Part shown: positions 21,250 through 32,100 of the stretch, one piece after another | Layout of the letters: each line of letters begins with the position of its first letter | How positions within the stretch are numbered: position 1 is the stretch's first letter | Origin: Ustilago trichophora | Taxonomy: Eukaryota; Basidiomycota; Ustilaginomycetes; Ustilaginales; Ustilaginaceae | Assembly: GCA_900323505.1 (NCBI GenBank) | Contig: OOIN01000038.1 | Coordinates: forward strand, 62,001 to 126,000 | Direction: 5' to 3' | DNA length: 64,000 nucleotides | Notes under the pieces: generated by a model | Seen by the model: only the letters and a program-made list of their open reading frames with translations | Told to the model about the DNA's origin: nothing | Databases searched by the model: none | Program-made: the position numbers and the translations under genes

Positions 21250-21781
21250 AGAGAAGATGGAGTAAGTAGCTAGGTGCTAGTTGCGCACATAAGGAGAGGT
21301 GTTTTGCTTGGCTGACGTCGAGAATGATGTGAAGCTGAAGTGAATGCTCTTTTGCAAGTCACCACAGCTGCATATCACCTCAACATGAAGTGAGCTTAGT
21401 CGACGTGAACCGTGCCTTGTCGAGTGGTGATGTACAGTACTGTACTGTACTGTACATAGGGTGTGGAGCCACTCTTGGCGGTTGCTGCTGTACTGGCGAT
21501 GGTCGGGAATCGTCTGCTCCTCTCTAAGTCGAGGAGCGATGCAGCTTTGGCTATGCATACCGTATTCGATCTCCAAGCGGAGGCATAGTCAAATTGACAG
21601 GCACGGGATTGTGGGACAGACAGCAATTTCGCCGGCCGAAGAGGGTCCAAATCGTTTATCTATGATATCGGAGCGGAAAGGTGAATGGACAGACCCGATT
21701 TGGTGGACCTCATCTCCACGTGCTTTGCTCTTCCTCTCTGTCTCTCTCTCTCTCTCTCTCTTCGAGCAGAACGAATCGCAT
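21250..21781. other. Spacer and promoter side of MED13
   Basis: This should hold the MED13 promoter. It contains a 26-bp palindromic TGTAC/GTACA tract at 21431-21456 and a CT microsatellite at about 21740-21760, just before the inverted-repeat element. No coding region is recognised. Confidence 0.6.
21431..21456. repeat. TGTAC/GTACA palindromic tract
   Basis: A run of 5-bp units (TGTAC and its complement orientation AGTAC/GTACA) able to fold back on itself. Similar tracts recur in this window at about 23619-23632, 23655-23668, 24595-24625, 24655-24672 and 28606-28645, all in non-coding spacer. Function unknown. Confidence 0.7.
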
Positions 21782-22314
21782 TCACATCGTAAAAAAAGTA
21801 TTTTCTCCTAGCTCAGGCAGGCCTCAGGCCGTTGATTGGCCTGAACTTTGAGCCAGGCCATGAGCCCAAGACAGTCACAGGCGGCCTGCCTGAAGTTTCA
21901 GGCAGATCAAAAAATAAAAAAAATAAAAATTGTCTCCACCTGGACTCGAACCCATGCCTCCCACAGGCTATTTGCCCTCACGTCACGCCTGCCTGGACAC
22001 ATGTGCCTGCCTACCCACCTAGCCACACAGTCGTTTTTGTGAATGATAGAAGTGCGGCAAAATATGTATTACACAATTCGATTTTCGAACAAAAATAAAT
22101 TTAATTCGCATTTTCTAAGGCAGGCCTCAGCCAGCATCAGGCAGACCACCTGCCTCAAGTTGGCCCAGGCAGCCCCGAGCCAGACCAACTGCCTGACAAC
22201 CTCCAGGCAGGTGAATAGGTACTGTCTGGCTGAGCAGCTGCCTGGAGGCTGTCAGGCAGACCCACAGGCTGACCCCTGCCTGAGTAACGGGTTGAAAGAC
22301 TTTTTACGATGTGA
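21782..22314. mobile_element. Inverted-repeat element with hairpin array and tRNA-like unit
   Basis: A roughly 533-bp non-coding element. The left end begins TCACATCGTAAAAA at 21782. The right end is its inverse, TTTTTACGATGTGA ending at 22314; with a small A-run difference the match extends to about 20 bp. Inside I count seven AGGCAG and seven CTGCCT copies between 21815 and 22281. Many pair as local hairpins: 21886-21905 (9-bp arms, 2-nt loop), 22139-22155, 22166-22195, 22200-22248 (11-bp arms) and 22252-22283 (8-bp arms). The centre (about 21930-22034) is tRNA-like on the minus strand. No transposase is encoded and no clear target-site duplication is visible. It could be a MITE, a SINE-derived repeat, or a structured RNA locus. 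Confidence 0.6.
21930..22034 (-). ncRNA. tRNA-like RNA polymerase III unit
   Basis: On the minus strand an A-box-like TGGCTAGGTGGG (22014-22025) is followed 61 nt later by a perfect B-box GGTTCGAGTCC (21942-21952). T-runs that could end Pol III transcription follow at once (A-runs of the plus strand, 21908-21929). The B-box context (GGAGGCATGGGTTCGAGTCC) resembles the variable-arm/T-arm junction of Leu/Ser-type tRNAs. The acceptor and T stems pair poorly, so a working tRNA is unlikely; a tRNA-derived repeat or small Pol III RNA fits better. Confidence 0.4.
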
Positions 22315-25300
22315 TTTTTATAGCGCTTTTTGCTGCCCGCTTTTTTCCTTTTTCTTTTTCTTTTTGGAAATCACAATTGACAGAAAAAGAGTCAAAAAGC
22401 ATACCATCTCGACAGCCAATCCCTTCAAACATCCTGATCATCGCTGCTTCGTCCCGTTGGAACTAGGCAAGCACTTCAGACGGATCCAAGAAGTCATGTA
22501 GAGCACCCCAACTAGAGACGGAGAGGGGGCAAAGCAATGATGGACGCGGTCAGAACGTAAGAGCACCGACTCAACTGATCGGGTCCTCGTGTGGGCGATT
22601 TACCCCGATAGAACAGACCCTCAAACAAGATGCTCGACGCACAACTGACAAGCCAAGTCGAATTCGAGTTAGCAGTATGTGGCTGGGGCATGCGAGAAGA
22701 CCTTATCGTCCAACTTTTCCTGTTCAGCTCACGGCAAACTGATGTGGATCAACGATCGGTCCTCTTGTAGGAGGATACCTTCCCAATCGGGTCAAGAGCA
22801 AAGAGCGAGAAATTGGGGGTCCCACTTGTATCGATGATGTCCGAGACAGCGTTGCGCACGCTCGCCGAAGCATGATACAGTATACAGCACAACAATCGGC
22901 GACCACATACAAGATGAGGGTGCGGAAAGGGATTCTCGGACATTCGAGATTCAGGTTCGAGTTGAATTCTGTGCTTCGGAGCAGAGCGCTCCATGAGCGA
23001 GGACGCGTCTGTTGAGTTCTTCCATGTTCCCTTGATCACCGAAGCATGCCGGTTTGCTTCGCTTGCTTGATTTGCATAACAAAATGAATGCGTGCAAGGT
23101 AGAAGAGTCGATTCAACACCGCTCTCCTCGTTTTGCAAACTTGTCATCAACTACCGTACTGTTGTTGCCAGTGCGCCGAGCCGCAACACAAAGGGAAGAG
23201 AAAGAAAAAAGGGCGGCGTTGGCAAATGCGTTGCCAGCAGATCAAGTGCCAAGAATCCAAAGTACCAAAAACGCGAGGGTTTGGCAGGCATTTTGACCAG
23301 TGCCAAGGAGCCAGAGATCAACACCATGCATAAACATGCAAAGGCCTGCATCCCCTCTCACTACTGTACTCTAGCAACTCTGTATCGTGGTCACACAAAA
23401 AAGCGTTGTTGCTGCTGGCTCATCTGGCTTGAGTGAGCCACAAACAGCCAACCCCCAGTTTCAAATCTGGTTAGATGGCGGTTGGATCTGTTTGTAGCAG
23501 CCGTTGCGCTGATTAGCTTCCAGATGTACACCTTTTTAAAGGCGCAATTTTGAGCTCGCTTGAGATACGGAAAGTTTGGTTGCATTAGTGTGCGCTGACA
23601 CAGTTATGCCTCTTCTGCTACAGTACAGTACTCGACATACTGCACGTACAAGTAGGTACTGTACTGTAGTTCTGACAAAGGTGTCAAGCAGCCGAGATGA
23701 AGAGGAAGGAACATTCACCTAGCCGATGTGCTGATTGGAAAGTATCCGATCCTTGTGTGGTGGAAGCGAGAGCGCAAGAGAAGTTCTACGATGCTGATCG
23801 TCATGATTTCTGTTCAGCCGAACCCACACACACGATGTGTCGGTAGGGTAACATAGCATACCTTGATTCGGCCAAGCCTTTCCCAAACGGGATTGAAGGA
23901 GCCAAGATCAAAAGCCAAGCCATACCAACAAAGAAGGAGCAACAAGCGAGCGTGCCTGGTGCGGGCGTCGATCACGGACCGTGTGTTGCCCTGATTTTTG
24001 CATTATTGCGCCCACCACAGACCATCATGAGTCCAAGCGTGGGATGCGCCAAGGGACATACTGTAGAACCGTGCGGCCATACGAGGTGTAGCATCGGCTT
24101 GGATGCGACCGAATCCCACTTGAACGCGCGCCTAAAGATGCTGCCAAGAAGATGCTTTGCTGTAAGTTGAGTGCTGGAATGAGAATGCAACCAGGAAGCC
24201 TCAACAACGCAATCGTGCTGTAAACCTAGGTACTGTATGGCTTGACGGTTGACTGCAACACATACACACACAGCACAAAGGATTCAACAATATCCGACTT
24301 GCTTCAAGTTGGTTTCCTTGTTTCTACTGTGGCCGACCCCTATGTAATATGCGGCCGCTCACAGCCAGCAAGCACATCTTGGAACCTTGAGCCTGTTTCT
24401 GGTGCTGAGCATCCGCCGGACTACGGTAGCATCCGTACTGATACATCATCTGCGCACCAAGTTAGCGCATCTACTGTATTATACACTCTTTAGACTCTTA
24501 CACGGCATTGCATCCATGGTTTCCGTCATGTTTTTCCATTCGGGGAGGTCAAAAAACCATCCGGACGATGCCGAAGTGTGTTGCAAGCGGCATTATGTAC
24601 TGTACAGTACTGTACTGTACAGTAGAATGAGCATGGTCGTCGCTATGCCGTTGCATGTACTGTACAGTACAGAGCGGAGGCTGAATCCCAAGCGCTCGAT
24701 TTGTAGAGTGCAAGTAGATGTCAACAAGCCAGGCACCAAACAGCCCCATGCCTTGTTGATTCCGCCTCCATGCCGAAACACAGTAACTTAGGGGGGAGGG
24801 GGACACTGGATGCATCGTACCAGTCGTAATGGCAACGGCAACGGCAACAATGGCATGCAGCGAGTACTGTATGGAGTGAATGTCTCGGTGTCAAGAGAAG
24901 GGGATGGCATTCAACCCTTCTCTTGTGGAAGAGTCACAGTGTTGGTTTCGCATTGCAGCGCATCGCATTGCAGCGCATGCCAGATACGAAATTTCATTCT
25001 CTGGGCAGAAAGTGCCTCGCTTGAGATTCTCGCCTGTGTTGGATTTTGTTCCTTTCCACTGCGCTGATGTGCGATTTCGACTTCCGATGCTCTTTGTGGA
25101 AGGATCTCTTTTCCTCTCTCTCAGTGCTCTTGAAAATAAATACTGTAAAATGCAGTGCGCATATGCACAGCTGGGATGCGCCTCGGCTCGAGTTGTTGTG
25201 CAGATGCCAAGTTTGTTGTCGATCATGCCCAATCCCGCGCCGCCCTCTCTTGCTCCTCTGTCCTATCCTTTGCTATACGTCAAACATTCAAATCTAGTCT

Positions 25301-26101
25301 CTTGTTTTGCTTGTGCTCTGCGCTCTGCGATCTTTGCTGCTCCGTCATTCAACACCGACCGCCGTCATTGCATCTCTGACCGAGCGCCTTTTCTCGCCAT
25401 CATGCCAGTGTAGCTTCCATGCCACACCAATACGCCGCCCTCTCTTTGTGCTCTCTCTACGTGGCTCTTATGGTCGTCGTCTGCCCTTTGTAAATGTCGT
25501 TGTGTACGTGCCGTGCCGTGCCGTGCCTTGCCGTGCCTTAGCCCTTCTCGTTGCTCGTTGCTCGTTCCTGCGCTGTTTGCTTTGTCTGCCTCTCGCGCCT
25601 CCCCTCAATCTGAACTCAAGAGTGTAGCAATCTCGTCCTCCCCTCCTCATCCTTCTTTAGTAACATCATCATCATCGTCACCATCTTCCTACCCTCCTCT
25701 CTCTCTCTCTCTCTCTCTCTCCACCTATTCCCCTCTCCACCTCTTTCCCCCATCTACACCATCGGACGTGGCTTTGAGAGCTCACGACGACAACATCACC
25801 TTCACTCGACACACACACACACACCAAACACAGCACTTTCAGCAGATCAGCTACTACAGCATCCGACAATCTTCTGCTATAACCCCCTTTCCCTCTCATC
25901 CGTCCGTTCTGACTCAGTAGCATCCTTCTCGGTCTCACGGCAATCCCTCCCCACACACATCCTAGCATCTCGCGCATCAGCATCGTTTCATCCACAGCAT
26001 CCAACGTGATTTGCATTTCCCTTTTCCTAATCAACACACTCGCTTAAACCTTCGCCTTTGCCAGCACAACACACACACACACACACACACATACCACAAA
26101 G
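22315..26101. other. Long spacer and 5' region of the GH128 gene
   Basis: About 3.8 kb with no recognisable protein. The open frames (up to 177 codons, 24880-25413) lack conserved motifs and overlap others on both strands. It holds TGTAC/GTACA palindromic tracts (see 21431), a CCGTG repeat (about 25509-25538), a CT run (about 25697-25721) and a CA run (about 26068-26091). The last 400 bases are pyrimidine-rich and CA-rich, which fits the 5' UTR and promoter of a strongly expressed gene. A small multi-exon or RNA gene cannot be excluded. Confidence 0.55.
26068..26091. repeat. CA microsatellite in GH128 leader
   Basis: A pure CA run ending about 10 bases before the GH128 start codon, so it lies in the 5' UTR. 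Confidence 0.85.
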
Positions 26102-27148
26102 ATGCGCTTCTCACTACAACTCTTGGTGGCCGCCTTCGCCGCCCTTCTCTGTGCCGTCTCGTCCACCGAGGCCAAGCTCTCGCGTGGTCTCGCATGGGGT
26201 GTCAACGACAACTATGGTCCCCGTATTGCAAAGGGTTTGATCAAGTGGTACTGGCACTGGCAGGATGGTCCCAACCCCAAATTCAACGGTAAGCTCGAAT
26301 GGGTTCCTTGCTTCTGGGGTCCAAAGTACTTTTCGCAGTGGAACCAGCGTAAGCAGGAGATGAAGGGAAACCTTCCCAAATACATCCTCAGCTTCAACGA
26401 GCCCGAGATCCCCGGACAGTCCAACCTCGACCCCAAGTACGCCGCCAAGCTTCACATGCAGGAGCTCGAGCCTTACGCCAAAAAGGGTGTCAAGATCAGC
26501 TCGCCCCAGATGGTCTACAAGACCGAGTGGCTTCAGCAATTTATGGACGAGTGCAACAAGCTCGGATGCACCATTGATTTCATCGCCATCCACTGGTACG
26601 GTACCACCCGCGACATGGCCCTCTTCAAGAAGTGGATCAAGACCATCCACAAACGCTTCAACAAGCCCATCTGGGTCACCGAGTACGGTATCACCGCCGC
26701 TTCGGGTTCCAACATGGGTGCCATCAAGAAGTTCCACATGGACGCTACCGCTTGGATGACCAAGGTCAAGTACGTCAAGCGCGCCGCTTGGTTGGGATGC
26801 TTCGAGATCAGCAACCCTCCCGACTCGTACGCCAACAACAAGAACGCTTTCCTCAACCGTAACGGTTCTCTCCGTGACATTGCTTACTGGTACATGTACT
26901 CGCACCATCCTTCTAAGCGCTCCACTCACTCGAACCGCGCCCTTCCTTCTGCCCACGTCGCTCGCCGCGCCATCACCCACAAGGACGAGGACGGCAACGA
27001 GATCGTTGACGATGAGGACCCCTTTGAGGCTCCTGCTCACATTGTCGAGTGCGACGAGTACTGCCAGGCTCGTCAAAAGGCCATCTCTGCCTACGAGGCC
27101 GAGTTTGGAAAGATCAGCGATCAAGACGAGCTGGACGACGAAGAGTAA
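26102..27148 (+). CDS. Secreted GH128-family beta-1,3-glucanase
   Basis: A 348-aa secreted glycoside hydrolase of the GH128 (Asl1-like, Glyco_hydro_cc) family, which cuts beta-1,3-glucan; likely a fungal cell-wall remodelling enzyme. A signal peptide is clear at 1-24 (hydrophobic core LLVAAFAALLCAV, then STEA). The TIM-barrel carries LSFNEPE with candidate acid/base Glu100 and WVTEYG with candidate nucleophile Glu194, plus DFIAIHWYG. After the catalytic domain (about 275) comes a tail of 70 residues rich in basic and then acidic residues, with a Cys pair (CDEYC) and ending DDEE. The ATG follows a CA-rich leader with an A-rich context. Family and catalytic residues are well supported; the exact glucan is inferred. 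Confidence 0.88.
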   Translation: MRFSLQLLVAAFAALLCAVSSTEAKLSRGLAWGVNDNYGPRIAKGLIKWYWHWQDGPNPKFNGKLEWVPCFWGPKYFSQWNQRKQEMKGNLPKYILSFNEPEIPGQSNLDPKYAAKLHMQELEPYAKKGVKISSPQMVYKTEWLQQFMDECNKLGCTIDFIAIHWYGTTRDMALFKKWIKTIHKRFNKPIWVTEYGITAASGSNMGAIKKFHMDATAWMTKVKYVKRAAWLGCFEISNPPDSYANNKNAFLNRNGSLRDIAYWYMYSHHPSKRSTHSNRALPSAHVARRAITHKDEDGNEIVDDEDPFEAPAHIVECDEYCQARQKAISAYEAEFGKISDQDELDDEE

Positions 27149-28789
27149 AACACAAAACAACCCTTCTCTTTTAAACATCCCTTTCACCCTTTTACTTCAG
27201 TTCCCCGAATCCCATTGTCACGGGTCATACATGGTTGTTTCATCGTCATAGCTTCTTCCTCTTCCTCTTCTTTTCTTTCCATCCTCGTCACTTTGCCTGC
27301 TTTGCAGTGCATCCATTAAAAAGGATCGCAGTTGCATTGTATGCATGCCTCGTAAGTGGTGCTGGTCATCCTTCCTGGCGCGCAGAATCTCTCTCTATTC
27401 CACCATCACCATCATGACCCGGCTCTTTTTCGTTTCTCGTTAGTCTCGGTTTTCTTGTTTCCCTGTGTTTGGCTTGTTTATCCTTGTCGTGGCTCTCTGG
27501 TCTGTTGTGAGGTGGCGCGTTAGACGATCGCCGGTTCGGTCAGTCCTCGTACCTCGTTGTTCTTCTTCCTTCCTTTGGGTAGTTGGAAAAGGTGCTGGAG
27601 AAAAGCCGGCTTTTACTCTCACTGCTCGAGCGATACCTTGTTTTTTCAATTTTGGCTCACTTGTAGAACTCCTTCTCCCAGAGACAGCAGACTCTTTCTT
27701 GTTTCATTGTTGGTTTATCCATGTCGGAGAAGAGATGGGTTTCTTCATCTCTTTTTCGAGTGGGAACCAATGTACTTCTCCTTTTTTTTCTTTCTTCGAA
27801 TTCATTTCTCTCCTCCCCCCTCATCTGTTCTGTGAGTCTGTGCAACGGTCGATTGCTGATGAGACATGGCTTTGAGGGTTGACTATGTGAAGCTTCTCGT
27901 CGTGATCACCGACCTTAGTCCAGTCTACAGTACATGCTGTCTCTCTCTCTCTTTTTCATTTCGCAATCGAGTGAAGACTTGACCCATACGCGGGGCAAGG
28001 ATTTGTATGTACAGACACTCAAGAGCACCCTTCAAACACTTGGCTCGCCTATGCGTTCCTGACAATGTGTTCAATATCGTACGCTTACGACCTTGAGAGG
28101 CATAGCCGATTACCAGCGGAGCAGCCCTTCCGGTCAGACTCTAGAGGCTATTTTTGGCACAGCACAGCGCAGTCTTGGCGCAACAACACAAGATCGTTTG
28201 CCAACCCAGGAGAGAGAAGAGAGAGAGAAAGTGGAGGGATAGTGCAAAAGAAAAAGAGACCGCGCTGTGCTGTGCTGTGCTGTGCTTCGATGAATTCTTA
28301 GAAAAAGCCATTTCCCGCACTGCCGCACGATCCAGAGGCTGGAATGAAGAGAAAAAGATCATTTTCATCGGCCAATCCGTCATCTTGCCGCAGAGGTGCA
28401 TGTGCTGTTGTCGCTGGTAAGAGCTCATAAGCTATCTCTCGTTCGTTCGTTCGTTCGCTCGTTCCTCTGCTCTCCACACCTTGCATCCTCCGCTGGCTGC
28501 TCCCTCGCCAACGAAAGCGTCTTCTGCAGCAGCTTATTCTCTTCTCTGCACACACTTGGGCGTAAGATTCATTCGATACGAAATTGCCATCGGAGAACAG
28601 CCCGATACAGTATAGTACAGTACAGTACAGTACTGTACCGTACACTGGCCGGACTCGTCGCCATCCCCTTCCCAACCCGCTGAAGCACCCATCCTCCCCG
28701 ATCTGGATACGCTCTACATGCTATAGCGACACTCGTGACCTTGACAACTGCTGAGCGGAAAGACACACTCTCTACTTTTGGCTCTTTGC
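27149..28789. other. Intergenic spacer, GH128 3' end and folate-gene promoter
   Basis: About 1.6 kb. It starts with the pyrimidine-rich 3' region of the GH128 gene. Simple repeats include GCTGT units (about 28263-28285), GTTC units (28439-28464) and a TGTAC/GTACA tract (28606-28645). No gene is recognised; the promoter of the following plus-strand gene should be here. Confidence 0.55.
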
Positions 28790-29179
28790 ATGCTCCAGAC
28801 CAGTTCGGCTCTCGCAACCCTTCGCTGTCTGATCAGGGATACGTCGAAGCTTTGCTACAACGGACCCATCCGACCTTCTCGAGTCAACAGGTTCTGGAAC
28901 CGAAGATTGACTACACCATCTTCGGCTGCACCGACTACCATATCTCATCGTCCACGCCAGGTTCTCACGCCAGTCCATCTCGTCGCACTTTGGACGTATG
29001 CCTATCGTTGTGATCAACTCGAATCGTCACCCGCCTTCGATTTTCATCCCCTTCAGTCGGGACCACTAATCTCTTCGGAAGACATCCGAAAGATTCCATC
29101 TCAAAACCCACCGCAAGTCAACCGACTGCATCGACTTGACCAGCCCGCATCAAACTCGTCCCGAGCTTTGGTCGCAATC

Positions 29180-32100
29180 ATGCCGTCGGCAGACAGAGCT
29201 TTGCCAGGCGGCGGACCCGCACCACTCATCACTCTGAAAACACACCCACCGCTTCCATCCTTTAGCATCCCACATCGCGTCCCCGATCCATCCACCGAGA
29301 TCTCTTCCTTCAAGCTCTCCATCCTCCGCATCCTCACCGGTCAGACCAACGCACAGTCATCCACCAAACCACTCACCTACTCGGAAGAGGTGAAGGAGAA
29401 GGCCATCAATGGATGGAAGATGCAGATGCTCACTCTCGAGTTGCGACAGAGAGACGATATCGAGGCCGAGGAGCAGGATGGCGATGCCCAGCATCATGAT
29501 GATGATGATGATGATGGTGATGGCGCTGCAGAGATGCGCGGGTTCGAATTGCAAGATCATCACGAATGCAGTCTCATCGAGGAAGGCGATATGATTGTCG
29601 TCCGTCTCAAGCCAGGCCATTCGCTAGAGGAGCTCCAACTGCCAAAGCTGCCTTCAGGTCATCGTTACTCGGCTCCCTCAGGCTCACTCACTCGAGCTGG
29701 AACGCTCTCTGAGCCACCACCGTACTCGATCATCCAACCCTCGGAACCTTCTTCTTTCTCTTCGTCGGTGGGTGCTCAACCGAATGCAAACTACCATCAG
29801 CATCGATACCAGGATTACAGATCGGCCTTCCGTGTCGTCACCGCCAACAATGTCGGTTCTGGACACATTCGCCGCTCAGCAGCCCCCAACTCTGGTTCAG
29901 GGTATGCAGCTAATCCAACCGGCCTCGGTCAAGGGCTCAATCTGCTCCAGCCTTCGTCCGGCAAGGCCAGTGGCAATAAGGGCAAGCGTCGATCTTCCGC
30001 AACTGCCACTGCCACTGCTACTGCTACTGCAGCAGCCAAGCCCAGCGCAAGCCCCAAGCTCGGCAACTCGGCCACCTTGCCAAACACGACCACCACAACC
30101 ACATCCGCTGCAACAACCACTACAGGCAACACCAACACCACCTCGTCTTCCGCCAATCCCAGCACTGCCGCTCTAGCCGCATCAACAATCGACCAGCAGA
30201 ACGTCGCCTCGCCGCCTACTTCGCCGAGGCTCGACTCGGGTGCTGCCACTCCCGTCTCTGCATCTGGCGGACCTACGCGTAGGAACAGCTCTTCCATCGT
30301 CACCGTTCAAGCCAATCAACGTTCCAGCTCGGCAGCTGCTGGAGCTTCTTCTTCACCGAATCCCAATGGAAGATCGTCTGGTCAATTTCCGGCCATGCCA
30401 GCAACCGCTCTCGTCATCGGTCCTGGCGTGCAGGGTCAAGTAGGTCGCAATCCCACCAGCGTCAATGCTCCCATGGGGTCCATGGGCGCTGCCGAGCTCA
30501 ATGGTGGCGAGTATGGTAATGCCAAAGCCTTTGTTGGCTTCACTTCTGCAGGTGGAGGAGACATCAGGGCCAAACCGAAACGCAGACCGAGCAAGCAGAA
30601 CAGTCAAGAGTTCACCCCGACCTCAACGACAGACAGCAATCTTCTTGACACCTCTGGTTCGCGGAGACGACCTTCGAACCCGTCCGCAGCTGCTGCTGAT
30701 GCAGCTGAGAAGCGAGCCATTCTCGCCAGGCAGTCGTCTGCTGCAGCTGCTCAAAACGGCAACGGCGATGCGTCCAAGAGGCCTACTAGGGAACGTCAGA
30801 CCTCCAACAGTCGCATTAGCAAGACAGAGCTGCCAGCACCACCCGTCTTGCCTCCCATCCAGAATCTTGCTCCCTTCCCCGAGTTTGAAGAGTCGACGCC
30901 GAAGCCGAGGAAGGAGAGAGATCTCCCTCCCATGCCAATGGCAGCGGACGAGCCGGAAGCAAGCACTTCGATGGTAGCCGTGAGCGCTCCGACCGAGTCC
31001 AGGCCGCCAAGGCTGTCGTTCCTGCGCAAGTTCAGCTCGAACACTCAGAACAGCCGCAACACGGACAGCGGGCAAGATTCGCCTTCTCACGACTCGAGCC
31101 GTGGATTCGGGTTCAAGCAATCACAGATCACCAGTGTGCCGCTGGATGAGATGGATCCGGCCATCAGGCCTGCGCTTGAAGGTGAGGCGAGTCAGAACAG
31201 CAGCTTGTCTCGTGCAGAGAGAAGGTACATGGAGGTGCAAAAGATGCTGGCGGTGGAGAGGGAGAAGCAGGCGGAGGCGGAGAAGGTGAGGGCGGAAGAG
31301 ATTAGAGAGAAGCAGGCGAGGAAGGAGAAGGAGAGGGAGAGGAAGGAGAAGGAGAGGGAGAGGAAGGAGAGCGAAGCCAAGAAGAGGGCGGAGGAGCAAA
31401 AGTGGGAGATGTGGGAAGAGGTTAGGAGGAGACAGAAGAATGATAATGCGGGTAAGCCGCTGCCTCCGGGTATCCAGAGGTTGTACAGTGGCGCGACGAA
31501 CGAGTCGGGTGGTTCGGGGGGCAAGGGTAAGTCGTCGACGACGCAGCAGGCTGCTCAGGCCGAGTTCGGTTCGTCTCCTCCTGAGCGCAGTGCTGCCGTG
31601 GCAGGTGGAAACGGAGTTGCAGCAGCGACTTCTTCCTCTGCAGCAGCTTCTGCTCCGACCAATGGCACGCACTCTACATCGACACCGGCAGCACCTGCTG
31701 CTCCTTCCAATGGCGACGGACTCACAGGACAACGCATCGAGCTAGGCCTCGAACGAATCACCCTCCTCCTCGCCCGTCTTGGTAACCCACACAAACGCTT
31801 CCCAGTCATTCACGTCGCCGGCACCAACGGCAAAGGCTCCACCATCGCCTACCTCGACTCGACCCTTCGCAACGCGCTCGACATCCGCACGGGCACCTTT
31901 GTCTCTCCACACCTCATCGAGCGTCGCGACTGCTGCAAAGTCGACGGCGAGGTCGTTGCCAAAGACGTATGGCGTCAAGCCCAATCCGACGTCCTGTTCG
32001 CCGATCAAGGGCTAGACATCCCCGCCAGTGCTAGCGACGACGGTCAGCCGCTCAAGAGTTCCCCCTTCGAACTGCTCACCGCGCAGACTTTCCAGGCCTT

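Noticed and set aside
21930..22034. Functional tRNA gene
   Set aside because: The B-box is perfect but the acceptor and T stems have several mismatches and no clear anticodon arm is found; kept only as a tRNA-like unit.
24880..25413. 177-codon plus-strand frame in the long spacer
   Set aside because: No recognisable domain and overlapping frames on both strands; looks like chance in low-complexity promoter DNA.
26114..27187. 357-codon minus-strand frame opposite the GH128 gene
   Set aside because: Leu/Val/Asp-rich mirror of strong codon bias on the other strand; no motif.
29540..29560. B-box-like GGTTCGAATT within the folate synthase gene
   Set aside because: Lies inside a coding frame, with no A-box or tRNA fold around it; chance match.
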